A DNA stretch of 64,000 nt from Bacteroides luhongzhouii (lineage in GTDB: Bacteria; Bacteroidota; Bacteroidia; Bacteroidales; Bacteroidaceae), in assembly GCF_009193295.2 (NCBI RefSeq), contig NZ_CP059973.1, positions 3,038,001 to 3,102,000 on the forward strand, given 5' to 3'. The stretch's first letter is position 1. Every line of letters starts with the position of its first letter. The position numbers and the translations under genes are program-made. The notes under the pieces were generated by a model. The model was given only the letters and a program-made list of their open reading frames with translations, was not told the DNA's origin and searched no databases. Positions 42,267-50,647 of this stretch are shown here, in pieces.

Positions 42267-43862
42267 ATGAAGAGAAAATATGTATATCTATACTTGCTGG
42301 GCTTACTGCTCTTTTCTGTAGCATGTACCGGTCATTTCCGTGATTACAATACCGACTTGTCCGGTATCACGGATGATGACTTAATAATTGATGACAATGG
42401 TTATGGAATCCGTTTGGGCATTATTCAGCAGGGGATTTATTTTAATTACGACTACGGAAAAGGGAAGAACTGGCCTTTTCAGCTAATACAGAATCTGAAC
42501 GCAGACATGTTCGGTGGGTATATGCATGACGGCAAACCCTTGAACGGAGGTTCCCATAATTCCGACTATAATATGCAGGATGGTTGGAACAGCGCCATGT
42601 GGACGCATATGTATTCTTATATTTTCCCACAGATATACCAATCGGAGAATGCTACCCGGAATACACATCCTGCCTTGTTCGGGATCACGAAAATATTAAA
42701 GGTGGAAGCAATGCATCGTGTGACGGATTATTATGGTCCCATCATTTATAAGAATTTTGCGAATGCGGAAAACCATTACCGTCCTGATAAACAAAAAGAT
42801 GTTTATTATGAGTTTTTCAATGAACTCGATTCTGCCGTGGTTGCTCTCACCGGTTATATAGAGGAGAAACCGGAATTCAATGGATTTGCGCGTTTTGATA
42901 TTTTGTTGGATGGGAAATACCCCTCCTGGATAAAGTTTGCCAATTCGTTGCGTTTGCGGCTGGCAATGCGTATTGCTTCTGTTGTCCCCGATAAGGCACG
43001 TGCTGAAATACAGAAAATAAAGGAAAACGATTACGGCTTCTTTGAAGCGGAAACAGGCGGAGCTGTTGTTTCTGCTAAATCCGGATATACCAATCCATTG
43101 GGAGAACTTAATCGTGTGTGGAATGAAACTTACATGAGTGCTAATATGGAATCAATCTTGGCCGGATATAATGATCCCCGTCTTGGAATTTATTTCGAAC
43201 ACTGTACGGATGAAGCCCTGAAAGGACAATATCGTGGAATTCGTCAGGGGACATGTTTTGCTCATAGTCATTATTCTGGATTGTCGAAGCTGTTTGTCAA
43301 GCAAAGCACCGATGCGCCTCTGATGACTGCTTCGGAAGTCTGGTTTCTGCGTGCCGAAGCTGCTTTGCGCGGGTGGACGGATGAAGATGAAGAAACCTGT
43401 TATCAGAACGGTGTAACTACTTCTTTCCATCAATGGGGAATCTATGGTGTGGAAGATTATCTGCAAAGTGAACGTACAGCCTCTGACTTTATAGATACGT
43501 ATGATGAGGAAAATAATATAGAGGCCCGCTGTAAAGTCTCTCCCAAATGGGATCCGTTGGATGATAAGGAAACGAAACTGGAGAAGATCATTACGCAGAA
43601 GTGGATTGCTATGTTTCCGGAAGGTTGTGAAGCCTGGGCTGAACAAAGACGGACAGGATATCCCCGTTTATTCCCCGTACGATTCAATCATAGCAGAAAC
43701 GGATCTATCGAAACGGAGATTATGGTGCGCCGTCTAAACTTCCCTGGTACCTTGCAGACAGAAGACCCGGAGCAATATTCCGCACTTGTGGAAGCTTTGG
43801 GAGGAGATGACCATGGGGGTATAAGACTTTGGTGGGACACGGGAAATAATAACCTGGAATAA
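42267..43862 (+). CDS. SusD/RagB-type outer-membrane lipoprotein (second pair)
   Basis: The 531-residue protein has lipobox LFSVAC (Cys 20). Its layout fits the SusD-like nutrient-binding lipoproteins with helical repeats (HPALFGITKILKVEAMHRVT) and a C-terminal IITQKWIAMFPEGCEAWAEQ motif, characteristic of this subfamily. It starts 15 bases after susC, so the two are co-transcribed. Confidence 0.92.
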   Translation: MKRKYVYLYLLGLLLFSVACTGHFRDYNTDLSGITDDDLIIDDNGYGIRLGIIQQGIYFNYDYGKGKNWPFQLIQNLNADMFGGYMHDGKPLNGGSHNSDYNMQDGWNSAMWTHMYSYIFPQIYQSENATRNTHPALFGITKILKVEAMHRVTDYYGPIIYKNFANAENHYRPDKQKDVYYEFFNELDSAVVALTGYIEEKPEFNGFARFDILLDGKYPSWIKFANSLRLRLAMRIASVVPDKARAEIQKIKENDYGFFEAETGGAVVSAKSGYTNPLGELNRVWNETYMSANMESILAGYNDPRLGIYFEHCTDEALKGQYRGIRQGTCFAHSHYSGLSKLFVKQSTDAPLMTASEVWFLRAEAALRGWTDEDEETCYQNGVTTSFHQWGIYGVEDYLQSERTASDFIDTYDEENNIEARCKVSPKWDPLDDKETKLEKIITQKWIAMFPEGCEAWAEQRRTGYPRLFPVRFNHSRNGSIETEIMVRRLNFPGTLQTEDPEQYSALVEALGGDDHGGIRLWWDTGNNNLE

Positions 43863-43902
43863 AAAAAGATAAAAGTAGTGTGTTTATATGTGTTGCTTTA
43901 AC

Positions 43903-43910
43903 TATTTTTG
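43903..43910 (+). promoter_or_regulatory. Promoter -7 box of the DUF5020 gene
   Basis: TATTTTTG lies 26 bases before the ATG at 43936, indicating its own promoter in addition to any read-through from the SusC/SusD pair. Confidence 0.45.
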
Positions 43911-43935
43911 CATCTTCATTTAAACACATTTACTT

Positions 43936-44643
43936 ATGAAACAGATTATCTCTGCTCTTTTCCTTTGTATGTTGCTTTCTGCCGTACCGGGATTGCAGGC
44001 GCAAAACATCCAGTTACATTATGATTTCGGACGTTCTTTGTATGACAAAGATTTGCAAGGTCGTCCGCTGTTAACCTCCACAGTAGAGAAGTTTCATCCT
44101 GATACTTGGGGAAGTACTTATTTCTTTGTCGATATGGATTATACCTCCGAAGGTGTCGCTTCCGCTTATTGGGAAATAGCCCGTGAACTAAAATTCTGGA
44201 AAGGTCCTTTTTCTGCGCATCTTGAATATAACGGTGGATTATCCAAAGGAATGTCTTATAAAAATGCTTATCTGGCAGGAGCTACTTATACCTTTAATAA
44301 TGCCTCTTTTTCCAAAGGTTTCACACTGACCGCCATGTATAAGTATATCCAAAAACATCCATCACCCAACAACTTCCAGTTGACGGGTACGTGGTACGTG
44401 AACTTCTGCCGCAACCTGCTTACTTTCTCCGGCTTTGCCGACTGGTGGCGTGAAGAAACGAACTACGGAAAGACTATCTTCCTCTCCGAACCACAATTCT
44501 GGGTAAACCTGAATCAAATCAAGGGAGTAAATAAAAATTTCAATCTAAGTGTTGGCTCCGAAGTCGAATTGAGCAACAACTTTGGTGGCCGCGATGGCTT
44601 TTATGTGATTCCAACACTTGCTCTGAAATGGACACTGAATTAA
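43936..44643 (+). CDS. DUF5020 outer-membrane-type protein (Tsx-like)
   Basis: The 235-residue protein has a signal peptide (LQAQ) and strand-rich sequence with aromatic ends, such as FHPDTWGSTYFFVDMDY and NLLTFSGFADWWREE, ending in the strand YVIPTLALKWTLN. This resembles the nucleoside-specific channel Tsx by layout. It would form a small outer-membrane beta-barrel. It is followed by a nucleobase permease, so nucleoside/nucleobase passage is a reasonable inference. Confidence 0.8.
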   Translation: MKQIISALFLCMLLSAVPGLQAQNIQLHYDFGRSLYDKDLQGRPLLTSTVEKFHPDTWGSTYFFVDMDYTSEGVASAYWEIARELKFWKGPFSAHLEYNGGLSKGMSYKNAYLAGATYTFNNASFSKGFTLTAMYKYIQKHPSPNNFQLTGTWYVNFCRNLLTFSGFADWWREETNYGKTIFLSEPQFWVNLNQIKGVNKNFNLSVGSEVELSNNFGGRDGFYVIPTLALKWTLN

Positions 44644-44747
44644 AAAACAGATTAAAAGAAATTGAATTAAAAGAAGTCGGACTAAAAGAATCTGAACTTC
44701 AGAGGAATCTCTGTTTACCCCTTTGCGGAACTTACAAAAATATATAG
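44628..44747 (+). CDS. Possible 39-residue peptide with repeated LKE units
   Basis: An ATG inside the end of the DUF5020 gene (44628) opens a frame to the TAG at 44745-44747. Its middle is built from three exact 15-bp units (44651-44665, 44666-44680, 44681-44695; core attaaaagaa), so each unit adds five residues: LKEIE, LKEVG, LKESE. There is no clear ribosome site. It ends 12 bases before the permease start. It may be a leader peptide, a chance frame or a gene remnant. Confidence 0.25.
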   Translation: MDTELKNRLKEIELKEVGLKESELQRNLCLPLCGTYKNI

Positions 44748-44759
44748 ACAACCTATTAA

Positions 44760-46079
44760 ATGAAAACTGATTTAATCTACGGTGTAGAAGACCGTCCCCC
44801 TTTTAAAGATGCCCTGTTTGCGGCTTTACAACATCTTTTGGCTATTTTCGTAGCGATTATTACACCTCCGCTTATCATCGCAAGTGCTTTAAAGCTGGAT
44901 GTAGAAAAGACAAGCTTTCTGGTTTCCATGTCCCTTTTTGCTTCGGGAGTATCTACCTTTATACAATGCCGCCGTTTGGGTGCGATAGGAGCAAAGCTGC
45001 TCTGCATCCAGGGAACCAGTTTTTCTTTTATCGGCCCTATTATCGCTACAGGAATGGTCGGCGGATTGCCGTTAATCTTCGGTTCCTGTATGGCTGCCGC
45101 GCCTATCGAAATGATTGTCAGCCGCACATTCAAATATCTGCGTAATATCATCACTCCGCTGGTTTCCGGTATTGTCGTACTGCTTATCGGATTGAGCCTG
45201 ATAAAAGTAGGTATCGTATCTTGCGGAGGTGGATATGCAGCTATGGATAACGGTACGTTTGCTACCTGGGAAAACCTGTCTATTGCAGCACTGGTACTTC
45301 TTAGCGTCTTGTTTTTTAACCGTTGTGGGAACAAATACCTGCGCATGAGTTCCATTGTACTCGGTCTTTGCTTTGGCTATGGCTTGGCATTTGTTTTGGG
45401 AAAAGTGGATATGAGTGCGTTGAATGTGGAAATGCTGATGAACTTTAATATTCCCCAACCTTTTAAATATGGTGTTGATTTTAATGTGTCTTCTTTCATA
45501 GCCATTGGTCTGGTCTACCTGATAACTGCCATTGAAGCAACAGGTGACGTGACTGCCAACTCTATGATTTCCGGACTTCCCATTGAAGGAGATTCCTATT
45601 TGAAACGAGTTTCCGGTGGAGTAATGGCAGATGGATTCAATTCTTTCCTTGCCGGTGTATTCAATTCTTTTCCCAACTCCATCTTTGCGCAGAATAACGG
45701 TATTATCCAATTGACCGGAGTAGCCAGCCGCTATGTCGGTTATTATATTGCGGTAATGCTCGTTCTTTTGGGATTATTCCCCATCGTAGGTGCCGTATTC
45801 TCCTTAATGCCCGATCCTGTATTGGGCGGTGCAACCTTACTAATGTTCGGCACAGTAGCAGCGGCAGGAATCCGTATCATCTCCTCACAAGAAATAGGGC
45901 GTAAAGAAACTTTGGTATTAGCAGTCAGCCTCTCTTTAGGCTTAGGAGTAGAACTAATGCCGGACGTATTACAACAAGCCCCGGAAGCAATTCGAAGTAT
46001 CTTCTCTTCAGGGATCACCACCGGAGGTCTTACTGCAATTATTGCAAATATAGTAATACGTGTAAAAGTTGTCGATTAA
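44760..46079 (+). CDS. NCS2-family xanthine/uracil permease
   Basis: The 439-residue membrane protein has about 12-14 helices and the family-defining motif near residue 300, FAQNNGIIQLTGVASR, with upstream ITAIEATGDVTANS. NCS2 proteins import nucleobases such as xanthine, uric acid or uracil with proton or sodium. It follows the DUF5020 gene in the same direction, with 116 bases between. Substrate not determined. Confidence 0.9.
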   Translation: MKTDLIYGVEDRPPFKDALFAALQHLLAIFVAIITPPLIIASALKLDVEKTSFLVSMSLFASGVSTFIQCRRLGAIGAKLLCIQGTSFSFIGPIIATGMVGGLPLIFGSCMAAAPIEMIVSRTFKYLRNIITPLVSGIVVLLIGLSLIKVGIVSCGGGYAAMDNGTFATWENLSIAALVLLSVLFFNRCGNKYLRMSSIVLGLCFGYGLAFVLGKVDMSALNVEMLMNFNIPQPFKYGVDFNVSSFIAIGLVYLITAIEATGDVTANSMISGLPIEGDSYLKRVSGGVMADGFNSFLAGVFNSFPNSIFAQNNGIIQLTGVASRYVGYYIAVMLVLLGLFPIVGAVFSLMPDPVLGGATLLMFGTVAAAGIRIISSQEIGRKETLVLAVSLSLGLGVELMPDVLQQAPEAIRSIFSSGITTGGLTAIIANIVIRVKVVD

Positions 46080-46089
46080 TACTTGACAC

Positions 46090-48231
46090 CTAATACTTGA
46101 TACTTAAATTACTCATTTTATCAGTAGTGCGGAAGGGGAAATCAGGATACTCGTAAAGACTGAAGCGAGGTTCGGTTTCTCCTTTCGTATAATTCCAGAT
46201 AGAAGCATAATCTTCCGGATCTTCTCCCATTTTGGCTAATTGGCGCAGATAAGCAGCCAGTGATTTATTTTCTACAATATAAATCTGTCCCATCTGGTCG
46301 ATAATCGGGCTATGATGACGAGTGCCGTCATGTTCGAAGCGCAGAATACGTTTTCCTTCCTCCGTTAGTCCCACCACCTGAAAAGTCATACTCTTACCGA
46401 TAGCCGGTAAATTCAGCACACTGCGATCCGTAGCAAGGAAAGGTAAATGATGCTTTCTCATGAAACGTCTTAATTGTTTGGCAACATCTTCTTTCGGCTC
46501 CTCTTCCGTTCCAACCCTCGTTTCTAATATCTTATATAATTCTTTTTCCTGTTCCGGCGTCATCCAGCCATAGATCTTTTCCTCTTGTTGTTCCTGCATC
46601 GAACGACTATTAGGAGCAAATACCGCATAATTTTCATTGAATCCCTTCACCGAGAAAGTATAATAACACATGACTCCCAATGAATTAAGCACCTGGCGAA
46701 GCCGCGTCGTATGTCCCCGGCGTGAAGCCGCCACGGTATATACCAACTGATTCGTGATAATCCATCCGGCAGAAAGAACTTTCCTGATCGCTTCTTTAGC
46801 TTCAGGCGTAACCTCCAACGGTGTCTGAAAATGAGTCTGGATAATAAACTGTTTCACCCCGATAGCCGAAGCCTTCTCCTTGAATTCCCGCAGAATATCC
46901 ACCAATCCGTCATTGATACGCATCGGCAAATAAGCCAATAACCGTGACCCCAGCCGTACCCGTTGCAATTCCGCATATTTCTCTCCTTCCGGGCGTTCGA
47001 GATTCGCCCTCTGTTTGCGTGCCGCCATCCGATACACCGCATCCAGAATATTCTGAAGCGTCTTATTCTGACTCATCAGCGCATCGCCCCCTGTAATCAG
47101 GATATCCCGCAACTGCGTATCCTCTTCAAAATAAGTCATCAACCGGCGCAACTTACGATCCCATGATTCCTTCGGACGTAAAGACTCAAACTCGAAATTC
47201 AACCGTTCGCTTTGGAAATCGTACATCCGCTGACAAGAAGCACAAAGTCCCCCGCAAGCCCGTCCCATCGTGTCAGGAATGAGAATAGCCACCTCCGGAT
47301 ACCGGCGATGAATATTATGCCCGTCCGGCAGGAGCCATCCCGCAGCATTAGGCTTACCAGCCTCTACAATATCCTCCTTTTCCCACGCGCGAATATTTCC
47401 ATACGTCTCCACCAACCGTGGCGAATAAAGAATATAACTCCGAATAGCATCGTCATTATACCCATATCCCGTGATATTGAGTAACGACAAATAATAAGGA
47501 GTCGCAAAAAACGGCATCCCCTTTTTTCGTGCCCGATAAAGCAAATACATAGTCTCCGAAGAAAGAGAATTCCCCAGGAACCGATTCAGTTCTCCCGGAC
47601 TCTTCACAGCCATCGCCAAATGAAAGCGGAAATCATTCCACCATTCACTCACCAACCTGTATTTCTCCTCATAACTCATTCCCTCCTCAAAGTGGAAACG
47701 CACTGAAGGCTTCGACTTCCTGTTCTCAATCTTCTGAATCAGCAAGTGCAACATCCGTTCCTTATTTTCATCCCGTATCTCCCGTACCTCTTCATCCAGT
47801 CCGGTTTCCCACCGGTCATTCCGGCTTTTGATACGCTGCGGTGACGGCAAAGGCGTAACTTCTCCCTTCAACCGTTTAAACATCTGGTAAATTTCAATAA
47901 ACAAATCCGTCGGCATCTCCATATTCTCCAACGTCCCCGTCAGAAACTCATAAAGCAGCCGAATAGTCTGTACTGACATATCCTGTCCCGTAGACAGTTC
48001 ATGGACATTCTGCCCATCATAATGGAGTAAGAGTCGAATTTGCTCCCTTGCCTCCTCCGCAGCTTCGTTTTCTATCCTGCAAGTTTCCAACAACCGCAGT
48101 ATTCCAGTCTTGAAATCCTCAACAGTAGAGCTCTTATCCGCTATCTCCACTATCTCCGGAATTTCCTGACCATAGATTTGTTTCAACTGTGAAAAAGTAA
48201 GTGTAAGCATTTTCTTTTGTTTCATAAGCAA
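46090..48231 (-). CDS. KamA-family radical SAM protein (long Bacteroides form)
   Basis: The 713-residue protein is much longer than lysine 2,3-aminomutase (about 420), with an N-terminal extension of about 280 residues. The radical SAM cluster motif near residue 325 is CGGLCASCQRM (C-x3-C-x2-C), and a PLP-containing or substrate region follows (LITGGDALMSQN, FIIQTHFQTP, NQLVYT). Starts at 48231 or 48225 (MKQKKML) are possible. Aminomutase activity on lysine or another amino acid is plausible but unproven. It converges with the permease. Confidence 0.8.
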   Translation of the reverse strand: MLMKQKKMLTLTFSQLKQIYGQEIPEIVEIADKSSTVEDFKTGILRLLETCRIENEAAEEAREQIRLLLHYDGQNVHELSTGQDMSVQTIRLLYEFLTGTLENMEMPTDLFIEIYQMFKRLKGEVTPLPSPQRIKSRNDRWETGLDEEVREIRDENKERMLHLLIQKIENRKSKPSVRFHFEEGMSYEEKYRLVSEWWNDFRFHLAMAVKSPGELNRFLGNSLSSETMYLLYRARKKGMPFFATPYYLSLLNITGYGYNDDAIRSYILYSPRLVETYGNIRAWEKEDIVEAGKPNAAGWLLPDGHNIHRRYPEVAILIPDTMGRACGGLCASCQRMYDFQSERLNFEFESLRPKESWDRKLRRLMTYFEEDTQLRDILITGGDALMSQNKTLQNILDAVYRMAARKQRANLERPEGEKYAELQRVRLGSRLLAYLPMRINDGLVDILREFKEKASAIGVKQFIIQTHFQTPLEVTPEAKEAIRKVLSAGWIITNQLVYTVAASRRGHTTRLRQVLNSLGVMCYYTFSVKGFNENYAVFAPNSRSMQEQQEEKIYGWMTPEQEKELYKILETRVGTEEEPKEDVAKQLRRFMRKHHLPFLATDRSVLNLPAIGKSMTFQVVGLTEEGKRILRFEHDGTRHHSPIIDQMGQIYIVENKSLAAYLRQLAKMGEDPEDYASIWNYTKGETEPRFSLYEYPDFPFRTTDKMSNLSIKY

Positions 48232-48275
48232 TCTATCAATTTTTAAATTATATAATAAGTATTTTAAGTTTGAAC

Positions 48276-48415
48276 TACCCCGCGCCGTATGGTCTTCCGG
48301 CCTAGTCTGCCCTTCTTAACGCCGGGGATGAGACCGAAGTAGCCCGGCAGAAGCAGCCTTGATTTTTTCTTTTTTGGTACTTTTTCTTTTGTATCAAGAC
48401 AAAAGAAAAAAGTAC
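48276..48415. repeat. Structured intergenic segment resembling a dispersed repeat
   Basis: Two paired elements lie here. GGTCT (48291-48295) and CCGGC (48297-48301) pair with GCCGG (48321-48325) and AGACC (48331-48335). GTACTTTTTCTTTTG (48377-48391) pairs with CAAAAGAAAAAAGTAC (48400-48415) with one extra A. The first half is strikingly GC-rich for this genome, and minus-strand frames across it are short and interrupted. No gene is supported. Confidence 0.5.
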
Positions 48416-48430
48416 ATAAAGATAACAAAA

Positions 48431-48457
48431 AAAGCGGAAGTACAAAACCCCCGCTTT
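48431..48457 (-). terminator. Terminator of the 48502-49134 gene
   Basis: AAAGCGG (48431-48437) pairs with CCGCTTT (48451-48457). On the minus strand the stem is followed by TTTTTGTT, a standard Rho-independent terminator just downstream of the minus-strand gene. Confidence 0.75.
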
Positions 48458-48501
48458 CTCTATCGTATTAATCTTTACGCTTTTCTAACATTTAACGCGA
48501 C

Positions 48502-49134
48502 TCATTTTTTCGTTTCCGTGTCGTCATCCTTCCGTTTCGGCTCCTTCTTGGCAAGGAGAACGATATTATACACATAATCCGTCATCCACTGTTCCGAGTA
48601 CCCCAGACGCTCTTTGTATTGACGGACAGCCGCAGCCGTTTTATGCACATCATCCGCCTTCCACACCATCTTGGTACAAACATCATGTACCGTTTTCTGC
48701 GTCATACCATACAAAGCCTTTTTAAAGATCGACGGCATACGGAACTTCCACTGCATCAGATTTCCCATCAACATCATCAGATCATTAGAAAATCCCTGAT
48801 ACATGAATAAATAAGATTGAATATCATTTTGAGTGCGGCAGTTACGTTTCACGGAAGCGTCGATTTCCTTGAAGAAATTCTCGTTCAACCCATAATCCTG
48901 CATCAGCATTTTGCGTGAGGCAGACTTTTCGGCCAATCCCAGTTTGCCGTTTTGAGTAGGCACTTTAAACAAACGTTTGAAGTTAGCTACGTCCGGCAGG
49001 AATCGGATATTGGTGATACCTAGGTTTGTGGCGATCACTGACTGGAAATACACCCGGGTCAGTGATATGAAATCTTCTACATTGCCGACTTTCGTTTCAT
49101 CGGATTTTTTCTTGAATAAACCAAATAAGCCCAT
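48502..49134 (-). CDS. Uncharacterised conserved 210-residue protein
   Basis: I do not recognise a named domain. The protein lacks a signal peptide and membrane helices, starts MGLFGLFKKKSDETKVG and ends in a lysine-rich charged tail (KKEPKRKDDDTETKK). A helix-rich central part includes FMYQGFSNDLMMLMGNLMQW. It has its own terminator. Cytoplasmic; function unknown. Confidence 0.75.
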   Translation of the reverse strand: MGLFGLFKKKSDETKVGNVEDFISLTRVYFQSVIATNLGITNIRFLPDVANFKRLFKVPTQNGKLGLAEKSASRKMLMQDYGLNENFFKEIDASVKRNCRTQNDIQSYLFMYQGFSNDLMMLMGNLMQWKFRMPSIFKKALYGMTQKTVHDVCTKMVWKADDVHKTAAAVRQYKERLGYSEQWMTDYVYNIVLLAKKEPKRKDDDTETKK

Positions 49135-49357
49135 TGTTATCTCTACAATTTTATTATTTACAATTTACTATTTGAGCGCATGGAAGGTATATAACATAAC
49201 TACCATCTGTCAATTTCCGTGCAAAGGTACAAAAACAGTTGGTTTTCACCAACATTCCAAGTCCTTTTCGATGTCCGGCATAGACTCTTTCTTAAAAACA
49301 GGACTTTGAATGCCGGCTTTCTTTTGTGCCCGGTAATCATTTAAATATTGTTTGTGG

Positions 49358-50005
49358 TTATTCGTTTTTTATTCGGAAGTAGAATTTATGATTTTCGAAT
49401 ACGGGTTCCACAATATCATAACGGACAAATTTGGCGAGCAGATGTTCAGCGGCACGTCGTGAAAGTCCGGTTTGGCGACAGTAGCGGTTGAGTGAGAGTA
49501 AAGTGCCATGTTCCAGTTGTTCGAGCAGTAGCTGTTCACGTTCGGTGTAACGGATCAGTTCACCACGGGGGCTGTCGCTTTGTTGCCATACACGGAGATG
49601 TATAGGTGTTGCCAGAATGTTTTCATCCTTGATACGGAGATAGGCTAGAGGTTTCCCTGTTTCGTCTTTGGCGTAAACTGGTTTATGCGGAGTCTCTTCG
49701 ATGGTCGCTACCAACACTTGCCGTCCCTCCACTATATATGTTTGTAATGTGTATTCCACTTCCGGTACGCAATAAAGTTGTGCGGCGGCCTCAATCATAT
49801 ATTTTTCTTCTTCGGAGCGTACTCCCGCAATTTTGCCATTGTCTTTTACGCCAATAAGTAATCTTCCTCCGTCCGTGTTGGCAAAAGCCGAGAGTGTTTT
49901 GGCAATTTTGCGTGCGTCGGAAATTTCGAATTTAAAGTCCTGTTGCTGGTGCTCTCCTTCAGCAATCAATGCATGTATATAATCGGTATCTGTAAGCAGT
50001 TTCAT
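49358..50005 (-). CDS. AlbA_2 (Schlafen-type) putative ATP/nucleic-acid-binding regulator
   Basis: The 215-residue protein has the AlbA_2 motif AKTLSAFANTDGGRLLIGVK followed by DNGKIAGV, and a C-terminal winged-helix-like part (NRYCRQTGLSRRAAEHLLAK). Related proteins are often transcriptional regulators or nucleic-acid-binding. Single gene; ligand unknown. Confidence 0.82.
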   Translation of the reverse strand: MKLLTDTDYIHALIAEGEHQQQDFKFEISDARKIAKTLSAFANTDGGRLLIGVKDNGKIAGVRSEEEKYMIEAAAQLYCVPEVEYTLQTYIVEGRQVLVATIEETPHKPVYAKDETGKPLAYLRIKDENILATPIHLRVWQQSDSPRGELIRYTEREQLLLEQLEHGTLLSLNRYCRQTGLSRRAAEHLLAKFVRYDIVEPVFENHKFYFRIKNE

Positions 50006-50089
50006 GGCTACAAAGGTAGGTAAAAATGGTGAAAAGCCCCTTTTTTAGATATTTTTCGAAGATTATTTCAAAAAAAATATTGATTTTAT

Positions 50090-50119
50090 GCTTTTATTTC
50101 GGGAAACAGTGTATTTTTG
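50090..50119 (+). promoter_or_regulatory. Promoter of the histone H1-like gene
   Basis: TTG (50090-50092) and TATTTTTG (50112-50119) are 19 bases apart, the ideal Bacteroides spacing, about 34 bases before the ATG. A strong promoter is expected for this small abundant-type protein. Confidence 0.65.
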
Positions 50120-50152
50120 CGGCACATTATTAACGAAAAAAATAAAAGGATT

Positions 50153-50329
50153 ATGAAAGAATTGGTAGAAAAAGTAGCAGCTCTTTATGCTGACTTCTCA
50201 AAAGATGCTAACGCGCAGATCGAAAACGGTAACAAAGCAGCAGGAACTCGTGCTCGTAAAGCTTCTTTGGAAATCGAAAAAGCAATGAAAGAATTCCGTA
50301 AAGCATCTTTGGAAGCTTCTAAGAAATAA
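50153..50329 (+). CDS. Histone H1-like (Hc1-type) small DNA-binding protein
   Basis: The 58-residue protein starts at 50153 after the ribosome site AAAAGGA, MKELVEKVAALYADF. It is lysine/arginine- and alanine-rich with helical KAAGTRARKASLEIEKAM and FRKASLEASKK, typical of the Bacteroides histone H1-like family. It probably coats or bends DNA. A strong promoter and a perfect terminator flank it as a single unit. Confidence 0.85.
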   Translation: MKELVEKVAALYADFSKDANAQIENGNKAAGTRARKASLEIEKAMKEFRKASLEASKK

Positions 50330-50353
50330 TTAGAAGACTACTAAGATATCGAA

Positions 50354-50388
50354 AAAGAGGGCATATCGCTTCACGATATGCCCTCTTT
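50354..50388 (+). terminator. Terminator of the histone-like gene
   Basis: AAAGAGGGCATATCG (50354-50368) pairs perfectly with CGATATGCCCTCTTT (50374-50388) around loop CTTCA and is followed by CTATTTTTAT. Confidence 0.9.
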
Positions 50389-50615
50389 CTATTTTTATGC
50401 GAAATGACTTTTTAGTTGTTTTAGCACGGATAGTGATGATGATTTAGATAGAAAGGTGTATGTTTGTGTGCGGCACCCCAAAAATATATGAGTAGTATTA
50501 AATTTCTGCTTCCTTTTTATGTTAATGCTAAATACGGTGGAGTCTTCATTTGCAATATTGTTGTTTGTTGGGCTTGCAAAACTTTTTTCCTCTATGCGCA
50601 TCTCAAATTAAATCG

Positions 50616-50623
50616 TATATTTG
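50616..50623 (+). promoter_or_regulatory. Promoter -7 box of the DNA-repair pair
   Basis: TATATTTG lies 24 bases before the ATG at 50648, supporting that start rather than an upstream one. Confidence 0.5.
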
Positions 50624-50647
50624 CGAAAAGAATCAAGATTGGGAATT

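Noticed and set aside
48276..48360. A short protein (frame reading LLPGYFGLIPG on the minus strand).
   Set aside because: It has no start, ribosome site or conserved family, and the region folds into a hairpin.
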